From the NCBI GenBank assembly GCA_903910555.1, contig CAIVZZ010000015.1, positions 248,001-312,000 of the forward strand: a stretch of DNA of 64,000 bases, in the 5' to 3' direction. Position numbers and translations under genes: made by a program. This DNA comes from an uncultured Gemmatimonadota bacterium (lineage in GTDB: Bacteria; Gemmatimonadota; Gemmatimonadetes; Gemmatimonadales; Gemmatimonadaceae). Below are positions 43,488-52,533 of this stretch, in pieces. The notes under the pieces are model-generated. The model was not told where the DNA came from. It ran no database searches and saw only the letters and a program-made list of their open reading frames with translations. Every line of letters begins with the position of its first letter. Within the stretch, counting starts at the first letter, position 1.

Positions 43488-44831
43488 TTACAGCGAAGTC
43501 GCGGCGAGGGGCAACGGCTCGCGGGCCTGCACCGGCGTCCCGGTAAACGTCGATCCCGTCGTCCCAGTGAGTTCCACGGTCATGTAACTGCCGATCATCG
43601 AAAGATCACCCGGCACAATCACCGTCTTGAAATCGCGCGACCGCGCCTGGAGAAGATCGCCGCCTTTCCGCGCTTCCTTCTCGATTAATACTTCGCGGCG
43701 CTCGCCGAGCCGCGTCATGTTCCGCTCGCGCGCGATGCTGCGCACGAGATCCTTCAGCCGCTCGAACCGCATGTCAATCACGTCGTCCGGCACGAGCAGT
43801 TCCACGGGAAATCGCGTCGCCGGCGTGCCGTCGCGCATCGAGAACTTGAACATGTACGCGTCGTCGAACCCGACCTCACGCACGGCCGTCAGCGTCTCTT
43901 CAAACTCGTCGTCAGTTTCGCCGGGAAAGCCAACGATGATATCGGTCGTCAGCCCCATCGTTGGCATCGCTGCGCGCAGCCGCGCCGCGCATTCAAAATA
44001 CTCTTCGCGTGTGTAGCGCCGGAGCATGCGCTTCAGCGTGCGCGTCGACCCGCTCTGCATCGGCAGGTGCACATGCTCGCAGACGGTGGCCGTTTCAGCC
44101 ATCGCGGCGATCACGCGATCACTGAAGTCGTTGGGATGCGGGCTCGTGTAGCGAACCCGGCGAATCCCGGGCACCGCGCCAACCGCGCGAAGGAGATCGG
44201 CGAAATCGTGCGTGCCATCCGTATACGAGTTCACGGTCTGCCCGAGCAGAACCACCTCGGTGAGTCCCTGCGCGACAACCTCCGCCGTTTCGCGCACCAC
44301 GTCGGCGAGCTTGCGGCTGCGCTCGGGGCCGCGCGTGTACGGCACGATGCAATAGGTGCAGCGATAATCGCAGCCGCGCTGCACCGGGATCCACGCCTTC
44401 ACCCCCTCAAAGCGGCGCGCCTGAAAATCTTCGTAGTGTTCTTCGAGATCGAAGTCGGTGGCCGTAAACCGTTCGCCATTGCGCGCGCCGTCGAGCAGAT
44501 GCGGCAGCGCGCGGTACGCGTCGGGTCCGACGACAAGCGACACACGCGAGTTCGATTCGAGCAGCTTCGGGCCGAGCCGCTGCGCCATGCAGCCGGTCAC
44601 GCCGAGGATCGTGTCCTTTTTCATGAAGCGGCGCAGCTCGCCGAGCCGGCCGATCACGCGTTGTTCCGCGTTATCGCGAATCGCGCAGGTGTTCACGAGG
44701 ATCACATCGGCGCCTTCCGGTCCATCGACACTTTCGTAGCCAACGGCCGTGAGCTTTCCGAGCATCAGCTCGGAATCGCTCACGTTCATCTGACAGCCGT
44801 AAGTCTCGATGTAGACGGTAGGCAAAGGCAA
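43488..44831 (-). CDS. miaB: tRNA-2-methylthio-N6-dimethylallyladenosine synthase MiaB
   Basis: Radical-SAM methylthiotransferase that thiomethylates i6A37 of tRNAs reading UNN codons. 447 residues. The N-terminal UPF0004 domain has cluster cysteines C13, C49 and C81. The radical-SAM motif is C154-x3-C158-x2-C161 in RGCDYRCTYC. The C-terminal TRAM domain contains VPGDLSMIGSYMTVELTG. All cluster ligands are present. It follows its paralogue mtaB with 29 bases between. Confidence 0.95.
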   Translation of the reverse strand: MPLPTVYIETYGCQMNVSDSELMLGKLTAVGYESVDGPEGADVILVNTCAIRDNAEQRVIGRLGELRRFMKKDTILGVTGCMAQRLGPKLLESNSRVSLVVGPDAYRALPHLLDGARNGERFTATDFDLEEHYEDFQARRFEGVKAWIPVQRGCDYRCTYCIVPYTRGPERSRKLADVVRETAEVVAQGLTEVVLLGQTVNSYTDGTHDFADLLRAVGAVPGIRRVRYTSPHPNDFSDRVIAAMAETATVCEHVHLPMQSGSTRTLKRMLRRYTREEYFECAARLRAAMPTMGLTTDIIVGFPGETDDEFEETLTAVREVGFDDAYMFKFSMRDGTPATRFPVELLVPDDVIDMRFERLKDLVRSIARERNMTRLGERREVLIEKEARKGGDLLQARSRDFKTVIVPGDLSMIGSYMTVELTGTTGSTFTGTPVQAREPLPLAATSL

Positions 44832-44860
44832 AGGCAGCGGTGAAAGGCGAACTAATGTTT

Positions 44861-46102
44861 TCAGAGGTAAGACTGCGAGACACAGATTTCAGACGAAGAA
44901 CCAAATTCCAAGCGGCCGGTGAACCGGCTCCGTCTGGGCATCGCCCCGTCCCTCAGCGCCACGGTAAGATAATCCTCGGTGAGTCCCTCGCGCTTCGCGC
45001 CGTCGCCAACCACCACCACGTCGGCGGTGCCGCCGATGCGCGCCGCACGGTGGGCCCGGGACTTTGCCTCGCCGATCGCCCTCAGTTGTGCGGCGCGCTC
45101 GCGCGAAACTGCCGCCGGCACTTCCCCGCCCATCTTCAGCGCCGCAGTGCCCGGGCGCGCCGAATACGGAAAGACATGGAGATACGTAAAGGGCAGCGAT
45201 CGCACGAGCGATACCGTCGCTGCGTGATCCTCATCCGTCTCGCCGGGAAATCCGGTGATGACATCCGCGCCGAGCGCGAATACCGGAACGCGCGCGACCA
45301 GTGCGGCGCATGCGGCCGAATAACTCTCTGCGGTATACCAGTGGCGCCCCATCCGCTTCAGCACGCGATCGCTTCCAGACTGCAGCGGCGCGTGCAAATG
45401 CGGCGAAACACGCAGCGGATCCGCGGTGAGCAAATCGGCAAGAAGTGGATCGACCTCAGACGCCTCCACCGACGTCAGCCTGAAGCGCGCATGCGGAACC
45501 TCTTTCACCAATCGCTCGAGCAAAGCCCCTAGCGACGAACCAATCTCAGCGCCGTACGAACCGATATGAATCCCGGTGATCACGATCTCCGGATGCTCCA
45601 CGGCGAGCGCGGTCGCCTCGCGAACTATTTCATCGGCGGAGCGCGAGCGGCTTGCACCGCGCGCAAGTGTCGTCGCGCAAAACGTGCAGTGTTCGTCGCA
45701 GCCATCTTGGATGCGCAACAGCGCGCGCGCGCCGGTTTGGACTGAGGCGCGCGCAGTCGCCAGCATCGGATCAATGCCAAGCGCCATTGCGAGCGCCGGA
45801 AGATCCGCGCCGCCGATCACATCGGTTACGCCGGGAAGCGCCGCAATGGTGCCGTCGTCGCGCGCAGACGCGCATCCGATCACCACCGACCGTACGCGCG
45901 AATTTCCCTTCGCCGCGCGGCGGATCTCCTGGCGCAAGTCCGCCTCTGCGGCCGACGTGACAGAGCACGAGTTGAACAGCGCGACGTCGGCATCGTCCGG
46001 CGAATCGACGATCACGCCGCCCGCTGCTTCGATCATCGCGCGCGCCGCCTCGGTGTCGTACTGATTCGCGCGGCAGCCGAACGTCCGGAGATACGCCCTC
46101 AT
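44861..46102 (-). CDS. mtaB: tRNA t6A37 methylthiotransferase MtaB
   Basis: Converts t6A37 to ms2t6A in ANN-decoding tRNAs. 413 residues with the MtaB-specific start RAYLRTFGCRANQYDTE, auxiliary cluster cysteines C10, C46 and C77, radical-SAM cysteines C135, C139 and C142 (DGCDEHCTFC), ITGIHIGSYG and a C-terminal TRAM-like part. The two methylthiotransferases stand in tandem, which suggests joint control. Confidence 0.93.
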   Translation of the reverse strand: MRAYLRTFGCRANQYDTEAARAMIEAAGGVIVDSPDDADVALFNSCSVTSAAEADLRQEIRRAAKGNSRVRSVVIGCASARDDGTIAALPGVTDVIGGADLPALAMALGIDPMLATARASVQTGARALLRIQDGCDEHCTFCATTLARGASRSRSADEIVREATALAVEHPEIVITGIHIGSYGAEIGSSLGALLERLVKEVPHARFRLTSVEASEVDPLLADLLTADPLRVSPHLHAPLQSGSDRVLKRMGRHWYTAESYSAACAALVARVPVFALGADVITGFPGETDEDHAATVSLVRSLPFTYLHVFPYSARPGTAALKMGGEVPAAVSRERAAQLRAIGEAKSRAHRAARIGGTADVVVVGDGAKREGLTEDYLTVALRDGAMPRRSRFTGRLEFGSSSEICVSQSYL

Positions 46103-46120
46103 GCTTTCTTCATGGTTTCG

Positions 46121-47341
46121 TCATACGTGCACCGTCGATGGCACCGTGAACTCACCGGTGCGGCTCATCGCACGCGGCGGCTCAATCGGGGCGATTGGCA
46201 TCTGGACATAGAACGTGCTCCCCTCGCCTTCAGCACTCTTCACCCAGATCCGGCCGCCATGCGATTCCACGGCAAGGCGGCAGAACGTGAGCCCCAGGCC
46301 GGAGCTGCGCACCCGCGGGGCGTTCGCTGCACGCACGCGCTCGAACTTCCTGAAAATAATTTCCTGATACTCACTCGGAATTCCCGGCCCGTCGTCGGTC
46401 ACGGTGATCAGGATGCCGTTCGCATCGGCGCGTGCACCCAAGGCGAGGTTCACCGGACCAGCAGTGTGCGTGAGCGCATTCTGCACGAGATTCGACAGCA
46501 CCCGCTTGAGCAGGACTTTGTCGGCACGGAACACCGGTGCGTCGTCCGCAACGTCAACCTGCGCGGTCGCGCCTTCCTGTTTGAACCGAAGCCCCCAGTC
46601 GTAGACGATCTCCGCGAGCAGTGCCGCCGGCGCGATCGGTTCCGGCTGCAGCGTGATCGTCTGTTCTTCAATCCGCGCGACTTCGAGCAGGTCCTCGATC
46701 AGCGCAAGCAGGTCTTCGGCCTTCCCTTCGGCATCGGACAGCGCGCGCGCCTGCGGCGGCGTCAGCGCGCCGAAATCTCCGTCGCGCGCCATCTCGAGCG
46801 TTGCGAGCACCGAGGTGAGCGGCGTTTTCAGATCGTGCACGATCATCTTCATGAGGTCGTCGCGAACTTTCTGCAGTTCGCGCAGCCGCTTGAGGCTTTC
46901 CTCGAGCGCGTCGGTCGCACCTTTGAGCTTGAGCAGCGCGCGCACCCGCGCGTTGAGCACAAGGCGGTGGTGCGGCTTGGTGAGAAAATCGTCGGCGCCC
47001 GCTTCGATCGCCTTCACGCGGTCGCTGGTGTCGCCAAGCGCGGTGACGAAGATGACCGGAATGCGTGCCGTGCGCGCGTCGCGCTTCAGGCGGCGGCAGA
47101 CCTCGAAGCCGGCGTCGCGATCGATCACGCCGAGGTCGCCGGCAGGCATCGAGACGTCGAGAATCACCAAGTCCGGGCGGCGGTCGAGACAGGTCGCGAG
47201 CGCCGAAGGCGCATCGCGCGCGATGACCGTTTGAAATCCGAGCGTTTCGAGCTGATCGACGAGGAGTTCGACGTTGGCGTCTACGTCATCCGCAACGAGA
47301 ATCAGCGGCAACGACTCAATATGGCTTGATCGCGATTCCAA
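46121..47341 (-). CDS. Receiver-first hybrid histidine kinase
   Basis: A soluble two-component protein of 406 residues with the order REC then HisKA and HATPase. The receiver has acidic ADD at 17-19 and phospho-acceptor Asp62 in VILDVSMP. It carries an insertion of about eight residues after that motif (AGDLGVIDRDA before GFEVCRR), which is unusual. The phospho-His is His169 in MIVHDLKTP. ATPase motifs are NLVQNALTHTAG, DDGPGIP and SGLGLTFCR. No membrane segment, so it is probably fed by another kinase. The start is uncertain: TTG 47341 overlaps the preceding gene by 26 bases; TTG 47311, just after the preceding stop, is an alternative. Confidence 0.88.
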   Translation of the reverse strand: MESRSSHIESLPLILVADDVDANVELLVDQLETLGFQTVIARDAPSALATCLDRRPDLVILDVSMPAGDLGVIDRDAGFEVCRRLKRDARTARIPVIFVTALGDTSDRVKAIEAGADDFLTKPHHRLVLNARVRALLKLKGATDALEESLKRLRELQKVRDDLMKMIVHDLKTPLTSVLATLEMARDGDFGALTPPQARALSDAEGKAEDLLALIEDLLEVARIEEQTITLQPEPIAPAALLAEIVYDWGLRFKQEGATAQVDVADDAPVFRADKVLLKRVLSNLVQNALTHTAGPVNLALGARADANGILITVTDDGPGIPSEYQEIIFRKFERVRAANAPRVRSSGLGLTFCRLAVESHGGRIWVKSAEGEGSTFYVQMPIAPIEPPRAMSRTGEFTVPSTVHV

Positions 47342-48491
47342 GACTGAAAATCCAGCCGGTCTCTGAATAGCCGGAGTTTCCCGCGCTGCGCAGTGCGTGC
47401 GCGAGCGTCAGGTCGAGCGCGGCGCGGCCCTGTGACAGCGGAACGCCGAGCCCCGCATTGACCTCCGTCTCGCGCACCTGCTGCGTACCGAAACCAAACG
47501 GCAGCGTGCGATCGCGAAACCCGAGACGCACTGCCATCGGAATCGAGTTCAACTTCGGACCGGCGGTTTCAAGGCCGGCCGAAAATTCATTCGCGTCAAA
47601 GATGCTCAGGCCGGGACTTCCGAGGCCGCGCATCGAACTCCACTGTTCGTTGCCGTAACGCGCGGAGAGAATCGTGCCACCGATGCCATCATAAGCGGCC
47701 GAGAGGCTCACGCGGTTTGGAATCTTCGCGTCGCCAAGCGTGGTCGAGTCGCCCTGATGCACATGCATCGAGAATCCGAGGCGCGCGGAGGCTGCGATAT
47801 TGAGATGCGTGAGCGGCGTCGCGATCACACCGAATGAAACAGCCGAGCCGCTGAAATTAAATGTGTTTGTTTGCGAGAACGCGCCGAACGACGTCGTGTC
47901 ATTCGGAAATGCGCGACCGAATACGACGCGATTCTCGCCGGGGAAAACGTGCAACCCCGCGCCAATGGTGAGCTTCGGCGAGAATGTCCAGCTGACCGCA
48001 CCGCGAATGTCGGCGATGCCGCCGTCACTCAGCGCGGTCACGTTCGACGGAATTCTCAGGCCGCCCACCGTCTGCGTGTCCTGATAGGTGTTCGTCCACG
48101 TGCGGTCGAGGAAGCTGGAATACGAAAGGCTCACCCGTGCATTGCTGCCAACTTTCCCGCTCACGACGAACAACGGGAAGCGCGCCGTAATCGTGCTCGT
48201 GTTCAGCCCGGAGCCGGTAACCCAGCGGAACTCGGGATCATACTGGAGATACACGGTCGCGCGCGTGCCCACGAGCAGCGCGGCCGGATTGATCGGAGAG
48301 TTCGCGTCGAAGTCGGCGATCGAACCGCCCATGCCGAGCGCACGGGTGCTCAGCTCGCCACCAGGATAACCGAAGCCCTGAATGCTGACCGCGCCCTGCG
48401 CGCCGAGCGCCGATCCGGCGCAGCACAGCGCTGCGGCGATGGCGAACGGAGTAAATCGCAGCCGGCGCAACCGTCGCGTCGATAACATCAA
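47316..48491 (-). CDS. Predicted outer-membrane beta-barrel protein (PorV/FadL-like build)
   Basis: 391 residues with a signal peptide (FAIAAALCCAGSALGAQG). STRALGMGGSIADFDANSPINPAALL follows, like the conserved start of PorV/PorQ-type and FadL-type barrels where an N-terminal GMGG and NPA stretch sits inside the pore. The rest is alternating strands ending GWIFSLGIAIKPY, with a terminal aromatic. Its ATG overlaps the lipoprotein stop (ATGA), so the two probably form one surface system. Function unknown. Confidence 0.72.
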   Translation of the reverse strand: MMLSTRRLRRLRFTPFAIAAALCCAGSALGAQGAVSIQGFGYPGGELSTRALGMGGSIADFDANSPINPAALLVGTRATVYLQYDPEFRWVTGSGLNTSTITARFPLFVVSGKVGSNARVSLSYSSFLDRTWTNTYQDTQTVGGLRIPSNVTALSDGGIADIRGAVSWTFSPKLTIGAGLHVFPGENRVVFGRAFPNDTTSFGAFSQTNTFNFSGSAVSFGVIATPLTHLNIAASARLGFSMHVHQGDSTTLGDAKIPNRVSLSAAYDGIGGTILSARYGNEQWSSMRGLGSPGLSIFDANEFSAGLETAGPKLNSIPMAVRLGFRDRTLPFGFGTQQVRETEVNAGLGVPLSQGRAALDLTLAHALRSAGNSGYSETGWIFSLGIAIKPY

Positions 48492-49765
48492 GGCACCCCG
48501 AAAGTGATGGTCGGTACGTATGAAATTTTCATCATCGGGCGCAATCCCACCGGGCTCGTGCTGTTGAAAAAGCTGGCCTCAAAGGGCAGCACATTTTCCG
48601 GCGATGCGCGCAGCACCACCGCACGCGGCGGCGGATACAGCAGAGCGTCCTGCGTACGCCATGCGCGGAGCAGCAGGAACATGTTGATCGTCTTCTGCCC
48701 CGAGTCGCGCGGTGAAATCAGGAGCGAGTCGCTGACGTCGAGCCCTGGCGACGAAATAATATCAGCGGCACGGCGCAGATCGGTGACCTGCGGATTGGCC
48801 AGTACGACCTGTGCCTGAATCGTCATGGTGTCGCGCAGGTCGCCATATGGAATCGGCCGCTGCGTCAACACCAGCGTCGCGCGCACGATGGTCGACGAAT
48901 CGACGATGTGCGACGGAATATTAAAGCGCAGATACGCGCGGCGCCCGGGGTTTCCGCCAACCTGCATCGTGTTCGAGAACTGCGGCAGCGCGTTCTTCGC
49001 GACGATCGAATAATTGGTCAGCCCCTGGCGAACCCCTTCTTCGAGCGTGCCAACCGGGAAGTTCGAAAGCGGGCTGTTCGTCAGCGGCGCGACAGTGCTG
49101 TCGAGCGAGCCGCGATACGTCAGGACCGCGCCCGCGGAGCCGACGGTCGATCCCATGCGAATCCACGCCGGACCGCTGCCGTCGACGCGAACTCCAACCC
49201 GGAGACGGCCGCGGGTGGTGATCTTCGACAGGATCGCAGAATCGGAAACCGGCACCTTCAGCGTCTCGGGCAAAAACGCGCGCGCGATCGTGATGCCGCC
49301 GATCCTGCGGTTGGGCGAGAAGCGCGCGTTCACCGGCGGTGAAAGCGTGTCCGTTTCAACCGAATCGTCGACATCGTACAACTCGAAGCGAATCTGGTTG
49401 GGGATTCGCGCGTGCGCGGTGTCGAGCACGATCGTCAGAAACGCCGAGTCGACGTGCGTGATGTTCTGCGCGGTATCGTTCGCCGGCGTGACGGAGGTCT
49501 GAATCGTGTCGAAGCGGATGACGCCGCGCGTCTCGAGCGTATCGCCGCGCGTCGCGAGCAGAATCTCCTGCTCGTCGCCGATCACGGGAAATCCCGAGAA
49601 GGTGCTGTCGAACTGCAGCACCGGATTGATGACCGTGTCGAGCACGGTGAGCGTCTGCGACGGGCAGAGTCTCGGGCAGCCTGCGCCTCCATCGAGCGAT
49701 TCCGCACAAGCACCGACTCCCGCAGCGAGGAGCACTGCGACGACGGCGAAAAGACGACGATTCAT
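48488..49765 (-). CDS. Lipoprotein with DNRLRE/CBM96-like beta domains, function unknown
   Basis: 425 residues from ATG 49765, which overlaps the cdd stop by four bases. A lipoprotein signal ends in AAGVGAC (Cys20). Two beta-rich halves follow, each with a strand of the type RGVIRFDT (about 80) and RRAYLRFNIPSHIVDSSTIV (about 285), as in DNRLRE-type surface modules. The frame extends to 49906 but that part is cdd sequence in another frame. It is coupled to the barrel gene downstream, so an outer-membrane lipoprotein-porin pair is likely. Confidence 0.7.
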   Translation of the reverse strand: MNRRLFAVVAVLLAAGVGACAESLDGGAGCPRLCPSQTLTVLDTVINPVLQFDSTFSGFPVIGDEQEILLATRGDTLETRGVIRFDTIQTSVTPANDTAQNITHVDSAFLTIVLDTAHARIPNQIRFELYDVDDSVETDTLSPPVNARFSPNRRIGGITIARAFLPETLKVPVSDSAILSKITTRGRLRVGVRVDGSGPAWIRMGSTVGSAGAVLTYRGSLDSTVAPLTNSPLSNFPVGTLEEGVRQGLTNYSIVAKNALPQFSNTMQVGGNPGRRAYLRFNIPSHIVDSSTIVRATLVLTQRPIPYGDLRDTMTIQAQVVLANPQVTDLRRAADIISSPGLDVSDSLLISPRDSGQKTINMFLLLRAWRTQDALLYPPPRAVVLRASPENVLPFEASFFNSTSPVGLRPMMKISYVPTITFGVP

Positions 49766-50178
49766 GTCAGATGCAGTGACTGGGGCGTGAACGGATGCGG
49801 CAACAGGTCGGCGAGCGACCAGCACGCCTCCGCGCCCGATGTGGTGTAGCTCGTGACCTGAAGGTTCGGCGCGAACTCCACGAGTGCCTGGCGGCACATG
49901 CCGCACGGCGACGTGGGTTCTTCAGCGTCGGTCACGATCGCCAGCTGTGTAAACGAGCGGTGTCCCGCGACGACCGCGGCGGCGAGCGCTCCACGCTCCG
50001 CGCACGTGCCCACGGGATACGACGAATTTTCGACATTGCAGCCGCTGAACACGGTGCCGTCGGTGGCGACCAGCGCCGCACCCACGCGAAAATCGGAGTA
50101 CGGTGCGTACGCGTGCACCATGGCAGCCGCAGCCACATCGTGAAGCTGCTGCGCGGATATCGGGGTCTGACTGCTCAT
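49762..50178 (-). CDS. cdd: Cytidine deaminase
   Basis: Pyrimidine salvage enzyme, 138 residues. The fold is clear: AYAPYSDFRVGAALV, CNVENSSYPVGTCAERGAL with catalytic Glu and zinc Cys, and PCGMCRQALVEF with the two other zinc cysteines. ATG 50178 overlaps the deoB stop and its own stop overlaps the lipoprotein start (both ATGA). It works with deoB in nucleoside salvage. Confidence 0.95.
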   Translation of the reverse strand: MSSQTPISAQQLHDVAAAAMVHAYAPYSDFRVGAALVATDGTVFSGCNVENSSYPVGTCAERGALAAAVVAGHRSFTQLAIVTDAEEPTSPCGMCRQALVEFAPNLQVTSYTTSGAEACWSLADLLPHPFTPQSLHLT

Positions 50179-51344
50179 CGCGCGACCATCAGCGGCAGGA
50201 ACGACTTCCCCGCGCCGCGGAATCCGAGCCCCATCCACTCTGCGACCGTCGCGCCGAGATCGGAGAACGACGCGCGACGCCCGATCGCGCCGGGACGCAC
50301 GCGCGGCCCGATGGCGAGCAGCGGCACATTTTCGCGAGCATGATCGGTCGACGGCGTCGTCGGATCGTTGCCGTGGTCAGCGGTAATGAAAAGCAGATCG
50401 TCCTCGTGGAGGGCCGAGGTAATGGCCGGAAGGGCGTTATCGAACTCCTGCAACGCCTTATAGAACCCCGGAACGTCGTTCCGGTGCCCATACAATTGGT
50501 CGAAATCTACAAGGTTGCCGAACAGGAACCCACTTCCCGACGCAATCCAGTCCAGAATTCGCGCGATTCCCTCTGCATTGCCCGTGGTGTGCCCCCCTTC
50601 GATCCCCCGGCGGGCGAAAAGGTCGTCGACCTTTCCCACCCCAGTCCGGGCGATTCCGGCCGCCTTCAGTGCGTCGATCAGCGTCTCGCCCGGAGGCGCG
50701 ATCGAGAAGTCTCGACGGTTAGTCGTCCGCACCCACGCACCCGGTTTACCGGCAAATGGCCGCGCAATCACCCGCGAGACGTTGTTCGGCGGGACGAGCA
50801 GCGCGCGCGCCGCTTCGCACGCGGCGTATAACTCGGCGAGCGGCACGACGCTCTCGTGCGCCGCCACCTGGAATACAGAGTCCGCCGACGTGTAGACAAT
50901 CCACGCACCGGTTCGCATATGCTCGTCTGCAAATCGGTCGAGGATCGCCGTGCCACTCCCGACTGCATTACAGATCACCGCCCGACCGGTGCGCGCAGCA
51001 AAATCATCGATGACGCTCTGCGGAAAACCTGCCGCGTACGTCGGGAAAGGCACGCGCAACTTGAGCCCGGCGATTTCCCAGTGTCCCGTCGTGCTGTCCT
51101 TTCCCGCAGACGCGGGCTCCATCAGTCCGAACGCACCGGTGGGCCTGAGCGCAAACGGCATTCCATCAATCGGAGCGACACCGCCGAGTCCGATTTTCTG
51201 AAAGTTCGGCAGCGAGAGTCCGCCGACCGCACGTGCAACGTTGCCGAGCGTGTTGCTGCCGACGTCGCCGTACGCGGCCGCGTCCGAGGCCGCGCCGATG
51301 CCGACGCCGTCGAGCACGACGATCGCCGCGCGACGTGGTGTCAC
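50175..51344 (-). CDS. deoB: Phosphopentomutase
   Basis: Interconverts (deoxy)ribose 1- and 5-phosphate in nucleoside breakdown. 389 residues of the alkaline phosphatase superfamily, with AIVVLDGVGIGAASDA, GSNTLGNVARA, GKDSTTGHWEIAG (the phospho-acceptor Thr region), DFDQLYGHRND and LLFITADHGNDPTTPSTDHAREN. The GTG at 51344 starts the conserved strand and overlaps the alr stop as GTGA. Confidence 0.95.
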   Translation of the reverse strand: MTPRRAAIVVLDGVGIGAASDAAAYGDVGSNTLGNVARAVGGLSLPNFQKIGLGGVAPIDGMPFALRPTGAFGLMEPASAGKDSTTGHWEIAGLKLRVPFPTYAAGFPQSVIDDFAARTGRAVICNAVGSGTAILDRFADEHMRTGAWIVYTSADSVFQVAAHESVVPLAELYAACEAARALLVPPNNVSRVIARPFAGKPGAWVRTTNRRDFSIAPPGETLIDALKAAGIARTGVGKVDDLFARRGIEGGHTTGNAEGIARILDWIASGSGFLFGNLVDFDQLYGHRNDVPGFYKALQEFDNALPAITSALHEDDLLFITADHGNDPTTPSTDHARENVPLLAIGPRVRPGAIGRRASFSDLGATVAEWMGLGFRGAGKSFLPLMVAR

Positions 51345-52438
51345 TTGGGGATCCGCGCGATGCGCTGGCGCAGCCCGGTGAGCAACTCGTACGGCGAGAG
51401 ACCTCCGCGCCCGGCGACGGCCTCGAGCGTCAGCATGGCGCCGCCGTCGGATCCGAATAGCGTCGCGCTGTCGCCAATCGCGCACGGCACGTCCGTAACG
51501 TCGAGCATCGTCATGTCCATCATCACCGTGCCGATCACGGGCACCCGGTGTCCGTGAATGAGCGCGTCAGCGTTGTTGCCGAGCGATCGGCGGTAGCCGT
51601 CCGCGTAGCCGAGCGCGAGTGTGGCGACGCGGGACGGGCGCGCGGCAATCCAGGTTGCATCGTAGCCGACCGAGTCGCCGGCGTTGAGCGAGCGGATCTC
51701 GACGATTCGCGCGCGGAGGTGCGCCACGGGTTCCGGCTGGATCGCCGCGCCCGCGCCGCTGCCGACGCCGTACAGAAACACGCCGGGGCGCACGAGATTC
51801 CATGGCGACGGCGAGCGGCGCACGGCGGCGGCGCTGTTGTCTGCGTGCAGCAGCGTGGGACGCGCGGGAAGCGCGGCGATCGCATCGCGGAAACGCCGCT
51901 CCTGAATTTCCATCGAGCCGTTATCGAGTTCGGCGGAGTGGAAATGCGTGAATGCGCCCTCGGGCGGAGCATCGCGCACGGCATCGAGCACCGTGCCGAT
52001 GCAATCCCACCGCACTCCCGCGCGACTGACCCCCGTGTCGATTGCGAGATGCCACGGGCCGCCGCCGGTCTGCGCCCACGCCGCAATGGTCGCCGCAGAT
52101 GCGAGCGTCGGCACGAGCCTGGCATCGCGCACGTGGCGCAGCTCAGACGGGAGCATCGGCGTGAACACGATCACCGGTTTTGTCGACCCGGCGGCGCGCA
52201 GCTCGCGGCCCTCCTGCACGGTCGCAACGCCCCAGCCGTACGGCTCGACCGCATCGAGCGTCTTCATGACGGGAAGCGCGCCGAGGCCGTAGCCATCGGC
52301 CTTCACCATTGGCAACAGCGGGACATCCGCGTGCTTCGCCAGCGCCTGTCCGTTGCGCAGCAGCGCGCCGAGATCGATGTCGACCCAGGCGCGCGTGGTG
52401 GTCTCGTCAGCGGTAGATTTCGGAGTTGTCGTGTTCAT
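51341..52438 (-). CDS. alr: Alanine racemase
   Basis: PLP enzyme making D-alanine for peptidoglycan. 365 residues from ATG 52438. The PLP lysine is K46 in PMVKADGYGLG. AIDTGVSRAG, the catalytic Tyr in DSVGYDATW and GHRVPVIGTVMMDMTMLDVT are all as expected. It is the first gene of the overlapping chain alr-deoB-cdd-lipoprotein-barrel protein. It diverges from mazG, so both promoters must lie in 52439-52533. Confidence 0.95.
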   Translation of the reverse strand: MNTTTPKSTADETTTRAWVDIDLGALLRNGQALAKHADVPLLPMVKADGYGLGALPVMKTLDAVEPYGWGVATVQEGRELRAAGSTKPVIVFTPMLPSELRHVRDARLVPTLASAATIAAWAQTGGGPWHLAIDTGVSRAGVRWDCIGTVLDAVRDAPPEGAFTHFHSAELDNGSMEIQERRFRDAIAALPARPTLLHADNSAAAVRRSPSPWNLVRPGVFLYGVGSGAGAAIQPEPVAHLRARIVEIRSLNAGDSVGYDATWIAARPSRVATLALGYADGYRRSLGNNADALIHGHRVPVIGTVMMDMTMLDVTDVPCAIGDSATLFGSDGGAMLTLEAVAGRGGLSPYELLTGLRQRIARIPK

Positions 52439-52533
52439 TCCCAGAGTGAAGAAGCTAGGCCGCGCAGAGGGGCGATGCAAGACAAAACTGCAACGGCGAA
52501 CGGAAGTTCTCAGACTGGAGACGCTAGAGGCAG

